Shown here one piece after another: positions 8,794-17,219 of a DNA stretch of 64,000 nucleotides. Position numbers and translations under genes: made by a program. The stretch lies in the NCBI GenBank assembly GCA_017471465.1, contig JAFUTI010000023.1:1-64000 (forward strand), written 5' to 3'. The notes beneath the pieces are model-generated. The model was not told where the DNA came from and ran no database searches. It saw only the letters and a list, made by a program, of their open reading frames with translations. Source of the DNA: Prevotella sp. (GTDB lineage Bacteria > Bacteroidota > Bacteroidia > Bacteroidales > Bacteroidaceae). Numbering within the stretch: position 1 is the stretch's first letter; the number at the start of each line of letters is the position of its first letter.

Positions 8794-9926
8794 CTGTCCT
8801 TATACATGTTATCGTAATAATTCTGATAGTCGCCCGAAGTCACATTGTCGAGCCACTCCTGGTTGTCGAGATACCAGCGCACGGTTTTTTCTATTCCTTC
8901 CTCGAACTGGAGGCTTGGTTCCCAGCCGAGTTCCTTCTGGAGCTTGGACGAGTCGATGGCATAGCGCAGGTCGTGGCCCGCACGGTCGGTAACGAAGGTG
9001 ATGAGATCCATGTCCTCACCTTCCTTGCGACCCAGCAGGCGGTCGACCGTCTTGATGACTACACGGATGATGTCAATGTTCTTCCACTCGTTGAAGCCGC
9101 CGATGTTATAGGTCTCGGCAATCTTACCCTCATGGAAGATGAGGTCGATGGCACGGGCGTGGTCCTCTACGAAGAGCCAGTCGCGCACGTTCTCACCCTT
9201 GCCGTAGACAGGCAGCGGCTTGCGGTGACGTATGTTATTAATAAAAAGAGGTATCAGCTTCTCGGGGAACTGATAGGGACCGTAGTTGTTGGAGCAGTTG
9301 GTCACGACGACGGGCATGCCGTAGGTATCGTGGAAGGCACGGACGAAGTGATCGCTCGAAGCCTTCGCTGCCGAGTATGGCGAGTGCGGATTGTACTTCG
9401 TTGTCTCCAGAAAGAACTTATCGCCGTAGGCCAGATGGTGCTCTGCACTCGATGCGGTAGTCGTGAACGGCGGTTCAATGCCTTCAGGATGAGTTAGTTC
9501 GAGCGCACCATAGACCTCGTCAGTCGAGATGTGGTAGAAGCGTTTGCCCTCATACTTCTCTGGCAGGCTTTCCCAGTAGATCTTAGCGGCCTGCAGCAAC
9601 GACAGCGTGCCCATCACGTTGGTCTGCGCAAACGTAAAGGGGTCTTTGATGCTGCGGTCGACGTGGCTCTCAGCGGCCAGGTGGATGATGCCGTCGACAT
9701 GGCGGTCCTGCATCAGCTTGAGGAAGGCATCGAAGTCGCAGATGTCCATCTTGACGAACTCGTAGTTGGGACGGTTCTCGATGTCCTTCAGGTTAGCCAA
9801 GTTGCCGGCATACGTCAGTTTGTCGAGGTTGATGATGTGGTACTCTGGGTACTTGTTCACAAACAGGCGCACCACGTGGCTTCCTATGAAGCCCGCGCCG
9901 CCGGTGATGACGATGGTTCTTTTCAT
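8790..9926 (-). CDS. rmlB: dTDP-glucose 4,6-dehydratase
   Basis: A 378-residue extended short-chain dehydrogenase. It shows the NAD-binding GGAGFIGSH (residues 9-17), the catalytic T135-D136-E137 triplet in STDEVYG, and Y184 and K188 in [13 protein letters not shown]. These are the residues that define RmlB, which makes dTDP-4-keto-6-deoxyglucose. No rmlA, rmlC or rmlD is in the window. The product is more likely to flow into the FdtA/aminotransferase branch encoded downstream in the same run. Confidence 0.94.
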   Translation of the reverse strand: MKRTIVITGGAGFIGSHVVRLFVNKYPEYHIINLDKLTYAGNLANLKDIENRPNYEFVKMDICDFDAFLKLMQDRHVDGIIHLAAESHVDRSIKDPFTFAQTNVMGTLSLLQAAKIYWESLPEKYEGKRFYHISTDEVYGALELTHPEGIEPPFTTTASSAEHHLAYGDKFFLETTKYNPHSPYSAAKASSDHFVRAFHDTYGMPVVVTNCSNNYGPYQFPEKLIPLFINNIRHRKPLPVYGKGENVRDWLFVEDHARAIDLIFHEGKIAETYNIGGFNEWKNIDIIRVVIKTVDRLLGRKEGEDMDLITFVTDRAGHDLRYAIDSSKLQKELGWEPSLQFEEGIEKTVRWYLDNQEWLDNVTSGDYQNYYDNMYKDR

Positions 9927-10420
9927 TTCTTATCTCCTAATGTTATTACTTCCAAATCCTTGAATTCCCGCCCATCAATAGTCAGACGGACGAGTGTGCG
10001 CTCCTTGTGCCAGCCCTGCAAGCCGGCAGCACCGGGGTTGATGTGGAGCATGCGAAGCGTCTTGTCGTACTTCACCTTTAATATGTGCGAGTGTCCAGCT
10101 ATGAAAAGCTGGGGCGGATTGGCAAAGAGCGTTGAGCGCACGGAGTAGTCGTAGTTGCCAGGATAGCCACCGATGTGCTTGATGAGCACGTCGACATCCT
10201 CGCACTTGAAGCGGTTCAGCTCGCGATACATCAGCCGCAGGTCACCACCGTCGCAGTTGCCGCAGACGGCCCGCAACGGGCGGAAATCCGCCAGCCGCTC
10301 TGCCACCTCGACGCTGCCTATGTCGCCGGCGTGCCATATCTCGTCGCAGGGCTCGAAATAGTGCAGATATTTCTCATCCCAATACGAGTGTGTGTCGCTC
10401 AGTATGCCAATCCTCTTCAT
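9923..10420 (-). CDS. Metallophosphoesterase, YfcE/MJ0936 family
   Basis: A 165-residue calcineurin-like phosphoesterase. The start at 10420 (MKRIGILSDTHSY) is chosen because the family begins with the metal-binding DTH. The longer frame would reach deep into the upstream gene, whereas this start gives an ATGA overlap with it. Metal ligands visible are SDTH (D9, H11), HAGDIG (D33), GNCD (N55) and GHSH near residue 117, then NPGA. Members are Mn-dependent phosphodiesterases whose natural substrate is often unknown. It also overlaps rmlB by 4 nt. Confidence 0.87.
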   Translation of the reverse strand: MKRIGILSDTHSYWDEKYLHYFEPCDEIWHAGDIGSVEVAERLADFRPLRAVCGNCDGGDLRLMYRELNRFKCEDVDVLIKHIGGYPGNYDYSVRSTLFANPPQLFIAGHSHILKVKYDKTLRMLHINPGAAGLQGWHKERTLVRLTIDGREFKDLEVITLGDKK

Positions 10421-11040
10421 AGTTTGAATCGCTTGCGGATGAATTGTGCGATAAACTTCTCCGTTTCCACCAGTCCCAGAATCGAGGAGTCGATGCAGAG
10501 GTCGTAGCTCGTAGCGTGTCCCCACTTCTTGCCTGTGTAGTAGTTGTAATAGTCGGCACGCCGCGCCTCTCGCTGCTCGATGAAGCGCCGCGCCTCCTGA
10601 CGTGTGGCCATATTCTCCTTCGTCATCACCTGCTCCACCCGGAAATCCATGACGGCAGTGATGAAGACGTTGACGACATTGGGATAATCGCGCAGCACGT
10701 AGTCGGCACAGCGGCCGACAAAGACGCAGCTGCTCTCGTCGGCGGCCTTGCGGATGGCGTCGCTCTGGAACTTGAACACCGAGTCCTGGGTAAAGCCCTG
10801 ACGGGCATAGTTCTCGCCGGCCAGTGCGTTGGGCAGGTGCAGGAATGAGTGGAGAAAACTCTTCCGCTCATCGTTCTGCTCGAAGATGTGCTCCGACAGG
10901 CCACTCTCTTTGGCTGCCAGGTTCAGCAGTTCGCGGTCGTAGTACTTGGCACCGAAGTCGAGTGCCAGCATGCGGCCGATATCGTGTCCGCCGCTTCCCA
11001 GCTGGCGTCCTACGTTGATGATGATATGCTTACTTTCCAT
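10417..11040 (-). CDS. Cytidylate-kinase-like family protein
   Basis: A 207-residue P-loop-type protein of the cytidylate kinase-like family: NVGRQLGSGGHDIGRMLA near the N-terminus, then AKYYDRELL, and SCVFVGRCADYVLRDYP in the middle. True cytidylate kinase is encoded separately at 44912, so this paralogue probably phosphorylates something else. Such paralogues are common in Bacteroidetes and their substrate is unknown. It overlaps the MATE gene by 11 nt and the phosphoesterase gene by 4 nt. Confidence 0.78.
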   Translation of the reverse strand: MESKHIIINVGRQLGSGGHDIGRMLALDFGAKYYDRELLNLAAKESGLSEHIFEQNDERKSFLHSFLHLPNALAGENYARQGFTQDSVFKFQSDAIRKAADESSCVFVGRCADYVLRDYPNVVNVFITAVMDFRVEQVMTKENMATRQEARRFIEQREARRADYYNYYTGKKWGHATSYDLCIDSSILGLVETEKFIAQFIRKRFKL

Positions 11041-12382
11041 AAGACTTTAGTTTTCTCATATACCAGAAGAGCAGCGGCCACGTCATGACAAACGACATGA
11101 AGTCGCTCGCAGGCATGGAGTACCACACGCCGTCCAACTGCCACCACAGCGGCAGCAGATAGGCCAGCGGCAGGAGCATGAACAGCTGCCGCGAGAGCGA
11201 GAGGAAGATAGAGATCTTCACCTTGCCGATGCATTGGAAGAAGTTGGTGATGACAGCTTGCGACGCGATGATGGGGAACACCAGCATATCGAGCCGTATG
11301 CCGCGTGCCGACATCTCGAGCAGCGTAGGGTCGGTCGTGAAGATACGTGCTATCTGGTGAGGTATCAGCATAGCCAGCGCCCAGCCTACGAGGAGGATGG
11401 CCGTGCCCACGACGATGGCCAGCCACAGGCAGCGCATCATGCGGTCGAACTTCTCGGCGCCGAAGTTATAGCCCACGATGGGCTGCATGCCCTGCGTGAC
11501 GCCCATGACAAACATGAAGAACACCATCGCCATCGAGTTGGCTATCGAATAGGCGCCCACGGCCATATCGCCGCCGTAGCTCACAAACTGGTTGTTCATG
11601 AAGATGACGATGACGCACGATGTCGTCTGCATCAGGAAGGGCGAGACGCCTATCGCCATTATATTGCGCACGAGGTCGGCCTTCAGGCGGTAGATGCCGC
11701 GCTTCAGGTGCAGCAGCTCGCGCTTGTCGGAGAATATCCACATCTGCCAGCAGAGTGCCAGCGTCTGCGAGGTGACAGTAGCTAGGGCCGCCCCGCGGAT
11801 GCCCCATCGGAGCCACCAGACGAAAGCCACCACCAGCACAATGTTCATGCCTACGGTAAAGAGCGTGGCATACATCGCGTGATTGGGCTTGCCAACGGCC
11901 CTCAACACGGCGTTCATGCCAAAGTACATGTGCGTCACCATATTTCCAGCCAGGATGACCTGCATAAACTGACGGGCATAGGGCAGCGTCACGTCGCTGG
12001 CACCGAAGAAGCGCAGGATGGGGTCGAGCAGCACGAGACTGACCGCCATAAAGAGGAATCCGACAACGAGGTTCAGCGTCACCGTATTGCCCAGCAGGTG
12101 CTGCGCCGTCTTGTAGTCGCGCTGTCCCAGCTTCACGCTGATACACGTCGACGCGCCCACGCCGACGGCGGCGCCAAAGGCGGAACTCAGGTTCATGAAG
12201 GGGAACGTGATGCCCAGGCCGGCGATGGCCTCCGGCCCCACCACCTGACCAATCATCGCACGGTCAATAATGTTGTAAAGACTCGAAGCCGTCATTGCCA
12301 CCATCGCCGGCAGGGCATATTGCCACAGCAGACGTCCTACGGGCTTCTGACCTAACTCGAGTGTCGCTTTCATATTATCCAT
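11030..12382 (-). CDS. MATE family efflux transporter
   Basis: A 450-residue inner-membrane protein with about twelve hydrophobic segments in two similar halves (about residues 10-220 and 235-445), as in MATE sodium/proton-drug antiporters. Start candidates are M1 (12382) and M4 (12373). The predicted -7 element ends only 8 nt before M1, so M1 would be nearly leaderless. It heads the leftward run that ends in the sugar genes; whether it exports a product of that run is not known. Confidence 0.87.
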   Translation of the reverse strand: MDNMKATLELGQKPVGRLLWQYALPAMVAMTASSLYNIIDRAMIGQVVGPEAIAGLGITFPFMNLSSAFGAAVGVGASTCISVKLGQRDYKTAQHLLGNTVTLNLVVGFLFMAVSLVLLDPILRFFGASDVTLPYARQFMQVILAGNMVTHMYFGMNAVLRAVGKPNHAMYATLFTVGMNIVLVVAFVWWLRWGIRGAALATVTSQTLALCWQMWIFSDKRELLHLKRGIYRLKADLVRNIMAIGVSPFLMQTTSCVIVIFMNNQFVSYGGDMAVGAYSIANSMAMVFFMFVMGVTQGMQPIVGYNFGAEKFDRMMRCLWLAIVVGTAILLVGWALAMLIPHQIARIFTTDPTLLEMSARGIRLDMLVFPIIASQAVITNFFQCIGKVKISIFLSLSRQLFMLLPLAYLLPLWWQLDGVWYSMPASDFMSFVMTWPLLFWYMRKLKSYGK

Positions 12383-12389
12383 TCAACGT

Positions 12390-12421
12390 GCAAAATTACA
12401 TTTTTTTTCCCATACAACAAA
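12390..12421 (-). promoter_or_regulatory. Promoter of the MATE/sugar run
   Basis: On the minus strand a -7 element TAATTTTG (12398 to 12391) and TTTG (12421 to 12418) are spaced 19 bp apart. The ATG at 12382 follows almost at once. This appears to be the only clear promoter for the eight genes down to 5069. Confidence 0.55.
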
Positions 12422-12440
12422 ATTTTCCATTATTATTTCG

Positions 12441-12448
12441 TACCTTTG
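12441..12448 (+). promoter_or_regulatory. -7 element of the S8 peptidase gene
   Basis: TACCTTTG fits the -7 consensus exactly, but the ATG at 12454 follows 5 nt later, so the predicted mRNA would have a leader of only about 2 nt. It is divergent from the MATE promoter. Confidence 0.55.
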
Positions 12449-12453
12449 CACCG

Positions 12454-13875
12454 ATGAACCGCTGTTTTGTTCTACTGCTAACCCTACTGACGACCCTCTA
12501 CGCCAACGCTGCCACCAAGATAAAAAAAACTGGCGGCCAGCAGTTTATGTACCGACTGACACTTGCCGACAAGAGTTTGTCACCCTATCGGCTCGACCAC
12601 CCCACACGGTGGCTCTCAGCCAAGTCTATCGAACGGCGCAGACGCCAGGGGCTTCAGCTCGACTCCACCGACCTGCCCGTCTCGCCCGCCTATCTTAAAG
12701 CCATCAGGAGTAGGCGTGGCGTCGACATCGTAGGGACAAGCCGCTGGAACAACACCGTCGTCGTCCACACCAGCGACTCCACCTGTAGAGTGCAGCTCGC
12801 CGCCCTACCCTTCGTCAGTCAGGTGGAACTCGTATGGTTGTCGCCCGACTCCATCGACAAGCATCAGCCGAAGTGGACGTATCACCACGACTATAACACC
12901 TGGGACTCCATACGAGGCGAATATTATGGCAACGGAAAGGAACAGATAGAGAGCCTCGGCGGACAGCGCCTGCATAACGTAGGGATGCGCGGCAAGGGCA
13001 TGACCATTGCCGTCTTCGACGGCGGATTTCGCAACGTAAACCGCCTGCCAGCCTTCAGCCGTACGCACATCGCCGGCTATCGCGACCTGATATGGTGTCA
13101 CCCAAAGACGGCGGCGAAAGCGGCGGGCGACGAACATATCTATCAGGAGGGCGACCACGGCACACGCGTCCTGTCGGCAATGGCTGCCAACGTGCCCGAG
13201 GTGTTAGTAGGCACGGCACCAGAAGCCAACTACTGGCTCCTGCGTTGCGAAGACCAGCTGTCGGAACAGCCTGTCGAGGAAGACTACTGGGCGATGGCAG
13301 CCGAGTTGGCCGACTCCGCAGGTGTCGACATCATCAACAGCAGTCTAGGCTACAACGACTACGACGCGCCGCATCAGAGCATACGCCTCAGCCAGCTTGA
13401 CGGACGGTCGACACTCATCTCCCGCACGGCGTCGCTGCTGGCCGGCAAAGGCATCATCCTGGTGAACTCAGCAGGAAACACCGGCATGGGGCCGTGGAAG
13501 AAGATCTGCGTGCCCGCCGATGCCGACGACATACTGACGGTGGGTGCCGTCACGCCGCAAGGCATCAACGCGCCATTCTCCGCCGTCGGACCCTCACAGG
13601 ACGGACGCACAAAGCCCGACGTCGTCGCCATCGGCTCGCCGGCAGCGCTAATTTCAGGACGCGGCACCGTTGTCCGCGACATGGGCACCTCGTTCTCCAC
13701 GCCTGTCGTTTGCGGACTGGTCGCCTGTCTGTGGCAGTCGATGCCCGGCAAGAGTGCCTTCGAGATGATTAACCTGATACGCTCGACAGCCGACAACTGC
13801 CAGACGCCCAACAACATCTACGGTTACGGCATGCCAAACTTCTGGCGAGCCTTTATGATAGGAACCTTGAAATGA
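12454..13875 (+). CDS. Secreted S8 (subtilisin-type) serine peptidase
   Basis: A 473-residue protein starting MNRCFVLLLTLLTTLYANA, a clear signal peptide. The frame is open further upstream but that part would read across the promoter. The catalytic triad is visible: D189 in IAVFDGGF, H235 in GDHGTRV, and S413 in GTSFSTP. An N-terminal region of about 150 residues (VSPAYLKAIRSRRGV and WNNTVVVHT) resembles the propeptide-like part of Bacteroidetes S8 proteins. No type IX C-terminal domain is seen; the protein ends soon after the catalytic domain. Its stop overlaps xseA by ATGA. Confidence 0.88.
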   Translation: MNRCFVLLLTLLTTLYANAATKIKKTGGQQFMYRLTLADKSLSPYRLDHPTRWLSAKSIERRRRQGLQLDSTDLPVSPAYLKAIRSRRGVDIVGTSRWNNTVVVHTSDSTCRVQLAALPFVSQVELVWLSPDSIDKHQPKWTYHHDYNTWDSIRGEYYGNGKEQIESLGGQRLHNVGMRGKGMTIAVFDGGFRNVNRLPAFSRTHIAGYRDLIWCHPKTAAKAAGDEHIYQEGDHGTRVLSAMAANVPEVLVGTAPEANYWLLRCEDQLSEQPVEEDYWAMAAELADSAGVDIINSSLGYNDYDAPHQSIRLSQLDGRSTLISRTASLLAGKGIILVNSAGNTGMGPWKKICVPADADDILTVGAVTPQGINAPFSAVGPSQDGRTKPDVVAIGSPAALISGRGTVVRDMGTSFSTPVVCGLVACLWQSMPGKSAFEMINLIRSTADNCQTPNNIYGYGMPNFWRAFMIGTLK

Positions 13876-15113
13876 ACGACAACCGATACACACTTCTCGA
13901 ACTCAACGGGCTCGTCCGCGAACTCATAGAGACAGGCCTGCCCAGTGAGTATTGGGTAGAGGCCGAACTGTCGGAGTGTCGCGAGAGTCGCGGACATTGT
14001 TACATGGAGCTTATCCAGCGCGACGAACGCAGCGCCACACCCGCCGCAAAAGCCTCCGCCAAGTGCTGGGCCTCGAAATGGGCGATGGTACGACCTTACT
14101 TCGAACGCACGACAGGCCAGCAGCTGCGCAGCGGCTTGAAAGTGCTGATGAAGGTCTACCCGCAGTTTCACGAGGCTTACGGCTTCTCATGGATTGTCAC
14201 CGACATCGACCCCAACTACACCCTCGGCGACCAAGCGCGCCGCCGCCAGGAGATTATCCGCCAGTTGAAGGAGGAGGGAGTCTTCGACCTGCAGAAGGAG
14301 CTGCACCTCCCGCTTTTCTGTCTGAACATCGCCGTCATCAGTAGCCAGACGGCTGCCGGCTACGGCGACTTCGCCGCACAGCTGGCCGACTCTCCCTTCC
14401 CCTTCCGCTCACAGCTCTTCCCCGCCATCATGCAGGGCGAAGGCGTCGAGCAGAGCATCATCAGCGCCCTCAACCGCATCTATTCACACAAAGGGTCAGA
14501 CCCTTTGTGTGAATTCGACTGTGTCGTCATCATCCGCGGCGGCGGTGCCACCAGCGACATGGCGGGGTTCGACACCCTGCTGCTGGCAGAAAATGTCGCC
14601 AACTTCCCGTTACCTATTATTACAGGCATCGGTCACGACCGCGACGAGTGCATCCTCGACATGGTGAGTCACCAGCGGGTAAAGACGCCGACGGCGGCAG
14701 CCGCCCTGCTTATCTCGCGTCTGGAGGCTGTTGTCGACACACTGAACGATGCGCAAAACCGTATCATCAACTACTGCGGCAGCAAGCTCTCGACGCTGAA
14801 CACCCAGCTCTCGACGCTACAAGCCTCCATTCCCAGAATTCTCACCGTCGTCCTGACGCGCCAACGGGCCAGGATCGAGGCTTTCGAAGAGCGTATCCCC
14901 CTGCTTACCCAGCGACGGCTGACACAGGAGCGTCATCAGTTGGAAATCATCGAGGAGAAAGCGCGCATGCTCGACCCCGCCCTACTGCTTAGGCGTGGCT
15001 ACAGCATCACCTTCCACAACGGCAAGGCCGTAAAGACCGCCCAGGCCCTGAAGGCGGGTGACGAAATCGAGACAAGACTATCTGTAGGAACCATCAAATC
15101 AATTATAAAATGA
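13872..15113 (+). CDS. xseA: Exodeoxyribonuclease VII large subunit
   Basis: A 413-residue XseA with an N-terminal OB-fold (VEAELSECRESRGHCYMEL), the conserved core IAVISSQTAAGYGDF and VVIIRGGGATSDMAGFD, then a long helical C-terminus. It degrades single-stranded DNA together with XseB, encoded next with a 4-nt overlap. Two insertions of repeat DNA lie inside: a perfect palindrome before the VVIIRGGGA motif (14482-14514, encoding about SHKGSDPLCE) and a direct repeat in the coiled part encoding KLSTLNTQLSTLQ. Both keep the frame, so the enzyme is probably active. Confidence 0.93.
   Translation: MNDNRYTLLELNGLVRELIETGLPSEYWVEAELSECRESRGHCYMELIQRDERSATPAAKASAKCWASKWAMVRPYFERTTGQQLRSGLKVLMKVYPQFHEAYGFSWIVTDIDPNYTLGDQARRRQEIIRQLKEEGVFDLQKELHLPLFCLNIAVISSQTAAGYGDFAAQLADSPFPFRSQLFPAIMQGEGVEQSIISALNRIYSHKGSDPLCEFDCVVIIRGGGATSDMAGFDTLLLAENVANFPLPIITGIGHDRDECILDMVSHQRVKTPTAAAALLISRLEAVVDTLNDAQNRIINYCGSKLSTLNTQLSTLQASIPRILTVVLTRQRARIEAFEERIPLLTQRRLTQERHQLEIIEEKARMLDPALLLRRGYSITFHNGKAVKTAQALKAGDEIETRLSVGTIKSIIK
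14482..14514. repeat. Perfect 33-bp palindrome inside xseA
   Basis: The arms at 14482-14497 and 14499-14514 are perfectly complementary around one central base; the core arm is TTCACACAAAGGGTC. It codes in frame for an insert just before the strand leading to VVIIRGGGA, where other XseA proteins have a short loop (from memory of the family). Confidence 0.85.
14785..14818. repeat. 13-bp direct repeat inside xseA
   Basis: AGCTCTCGACGCT occurs at 14785-14797 and 14806-14818. The period of 21 bp is three heptamers, and the repeat encodes KLSTLNTQLSTL. Confidence 0.6.
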
Positions 15114-15301
15114 AACAGGAAGAGAAATACGAGGCAGCATTTACCGAACTGCAGGCCATCGTCCGCCGTATGGAGAACGACGAGCTAGATATCGACCAGA
15201 TGTCGGAACAGCTGAAGCGTGCCCAGGAACTCATCAAGCTCTGCAAGGCGAAGCTGACCAAGACCGACGAGGAAATCAAGAAAATCCTTGCGGAGAAATA
15301 A
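15110..15301 (+). CDS. xseB: Exodeoxyribonuclease VII small subunit
   Basis: A 63-residue helical protein (EEKYEAAFTELQAIVRRME and LDIDQMSEQLKRAQELIKLCK) with the pattern and length of XseB. The start overlaps the xseA stop by ATGA, so the two subunits of exonuclease VII are coupled. Confidence 0.93.
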   Translation: MKQEEKYEAAFTELQAIVRRMENDELDIDQMSEQLKRAQELIKLCKAKLTKTDEEIKKILAEK

Positions 15302-15314
15302 ATAAAGCCGCATT

Positions 15315-15348
15315 TTTGTTTCTATTTGAAATAAAATGTGTACTTTTG
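15315..15348 (+). promoter_or_regulatory. Promoter of ilvE
   Basis: TTTG (15315-15318) and TACTTTTG (15341-15348) are 22 bp apart, close to the Bacteroidetes -33/-7 layout. The leader to the ATG at 15382 is about 30 nt. Confidence 0.55.
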
Positions 15349-15381
15349 CAGTCAAATTGATAAGTTCAAGAGAAAGAATAT

Positions 15382-16398
15382 ATGAAAAACTTAGATTGGG
15401 GTAGCCTGTCATTTGGCTACATGAAGACCGACTACAATGTCCGCTGCTACTATCGCGACGGCAAATGGGGCAAGATAGAAGTCTGCTCCGATGAGTATCT
15501 GAAACTGCACATGGCAGCCACCTGCCTTCACTACGGCCAGGAGGCTTTCGAGGGTCTGAAGGCCTACCGTTGCCCCGACGGCAAGGTGCGCGTATTCCGT
15601 GTCGACGAGAATGCAGCCCGTCTGCAGTCGACCTGCCGCGGCATCATGATGCCAGAGGTCAGCACGGAGCTGTTCACGGAGATGGTGAAGAAGGTGGTGC
15701 GCCTGAACCAGGAGTGGATCCCCACCTACGAGAGTGGTGCCACGCTCTACATCCGTCCGCTGCTCATCGGCACCAGTGCCCAGGTAGGCGTTCATCCTGC
15801 CAGCGAGTACTGCTTCCTCATCTTCGTCACGCCCGTAGGTCCGTACTTCAAGGGAGGCTTCGCTGCCAATCCCTACGTCATCATCCGCGACTACGACCGC
15901 AGCGCACCGCTCGGCACGGGTAAGTACAAGGTGGGTGGCAACTATGCCGCTTCGCTCTTCGCCAACAACATGGCTCACGAGAAGGGCTACGCCTGCGAGT
16001 TCTACCTCGATGCCAAGGAGAAGAAATACATGGACGAGTGCGGTGCCGCCAATTTCTTCGGCATCAAGGACAATACCTACGTCACACCGAAATCAACCTC
16101 CATCCTTCCATCCATCACCAACAAGTCGCTGATGCAGGTAGCCGAAGACTTAGGGCTGAAGGTGGAGCGCCGCCCCATCCCTGAGGAGGAACTGGAGACC
16201 TTCGAGGAGGCTGGCGCCTGCGGCACGGCAGCCGTCATCTCACCAATTTCTTATATCGACGACCTCGACACCGGCAAGCGCTACTCCTTCGGCGAGAAGC
16301 CCGGTCCCATCTCCAAGAAGCTCTTCGACACGCTGCGCGGCATCCAATACGGTGAGATCGAGGACAAACACGGCTGGACAACCGTTGTCATCGACTAG
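15382..16398 (+). CDS. ilvE: Branched-chain amino acid aminotransferase
   Basis: A 338-residue fold-type IV PLP aminotransferase of the long BCAT type. The PLP lysine is K183 in GKYKVGGNYAASLFA. Other family stretches are HYGQEAFEGLKAYR and EEAGACGTAAVISPI. It interconverts leucine, isoleucine and valine with their 2-oxo acids. It has its own promoter, and the next gene follows after 21 nt. Confidence 0.94.
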   Translation: MKNLDWGSLSFGYMKTDYNVRCYYRDGKWGKIEVCSDEYLKLHMAATCLHYGQEAFEGLKAYRCPDGKVRVFRVDENAARLQSTCRGIMMPEVSTELFTEMVKKVVRLNQEWIPTYESGATLYIRPLLIGTSAQVGVHPASEYCFLIFVTPVGPYFKGGFAANPYVIIRDYDRSAPLGTGKYKVGGNYAASLFANNMAHEKGYACEFYLDAKEKKYMDECGAANFFGIKDNTYVTPKSTSILPSITNKSLMQVAEDLGLKVERRPIPEEELETFEEAGACGTAAVISPISYIDDLDTGKRYSFGEKPGPISKKLFDTLRGIQYGEIEDKHGWTTVVID

Positions 16399-16412
16399 TA
16401 CTACTAGTACTT
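16395..16412. repeat. 9-bp tandem repeat at the ilvE stop codon
   Basis: CTAGTACTA followed by CTAGTACTT; the first unit contains the ilvE TAG stop (16396-16398). It fills most of the 21-nt spacer before trmB. Confidence 0.5.
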
Positions 16413-16419
16413 TTAGAAA

Positions 16420-17193
16420 ATGGGAAAAGGCAAACTAGCCAAATTCGCCGATATGGCGACCTATAAGAACGTGTTCCAATACCCCTTTTCGGTAATGGAA
16501 CATGTTCCTTTTGAGATGAAGGGTCACTGGCGCCAGCAATACTTCAAGAACGACAACCCCATCGTCCTGGAACTGGGCTGCGGCAAGGGTGAATATGCCG
16601 TGGAGCTAGCGCGCAACTACCCCGACAAGAATTTCATCGGCGTCGACATCAAGGGTGCAAGGATGTGGACGGGAGCCACACAGGCCCTGAACGAGGGGCT
16701 TGACAACGTGGCATTCCTCCGCACGAACATCGAGATTATCGACCGCTTCTTTGCCGCCGATGAGGTGCAGGAGATCTGGCTGACATTCAGCGACCCGCAG
16801 ATGAAGAACCCTCGGAAACGGCTGACGTCGACATACTTCATGGAGCGCTACCGCCACTTTCTCACCGACGGCGGCTGCATCCACCTGAAGACCGACTCCA
16901 ACTTCCTCTTCACCTACACGACCTATATGGTGGAGAAGAACCGTCTGCCCGTCGACTTCCGCACCGACGACCTGTACGGCGACCCGCTGTCGACACAGAA
17001 CGTCGAGCCGGCCACGCTGTCGGTACAGACCTACTATGAACAGATGTGGTTACAAAGGGGGCTGAACATCCGCTATATGCGGTGGCATCTGCCCCACGCC
17101 ACCATGCTGGAAGAGCCCGACGTAGAGATCGAGCTCGACGAATACCGCTCGTACCACCGTACGAAACGCAGTTCGCTCGACAAAGCCAAATAA
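16420..17193 (+). CDS. trmB: tRNA (guanine-N7)-methyltransferase
   Basis: A 257-residue class I methyltransferase. It has SAM loop [31 protein letters not shown], and the TrmB signature [17 protein letters not shown], then [12 protein letters not shown]. It makes m7G46 in tRNA. Length is slightly longer than the E. coli enzyme at the C-terminus, which is acidic ([15 protein letters not shown]). Confidence 0.93.
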   Translation: MGKGKLAKFADMATYKNVFQYPFSVMEHVPFEMKGHWRQQYFKNDNPIVLELGCGKGEYAVELARNYPDKNFIGVDIKGARMWTGATQALNEGLDNVAFLRTNIEIIDRFFAADEVQEIWLTFSDPQMKNPRKRLTSTYFMERYRHFLTDGGCIHLKTDSNFLFTYTTYMVEKNRLPVDFRTDDLYGDPLSTQNVEPATLSVQTYYEQMWLQRGLNIRYMRWHLPHATMLEEPDVEIELDEYRSYHRTKRSSLDKAK

Positions 17194-17219
17194 AACGAAA
17201 CCAAAAAACAAGCGATACA

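Noticed and set aside
8790..9926. dTDP-L-rhamnose operon
   Set aside because: Only rmlB is present; rmlA, rmlC and rmlD are missing and the following genes fit an amino-sugar branch.
10417..11040. Main cytidylate kinase of the cell
   Set aside because: A canonical cmk with the full CMP-binding motif is at 44912; this one is a divergent paralogue.
12454..13875. Type IX secreted protease with C-terminal sorting domain
   Set aside because: The protein ends right after the catalytic domain; no sorting domain is visible.
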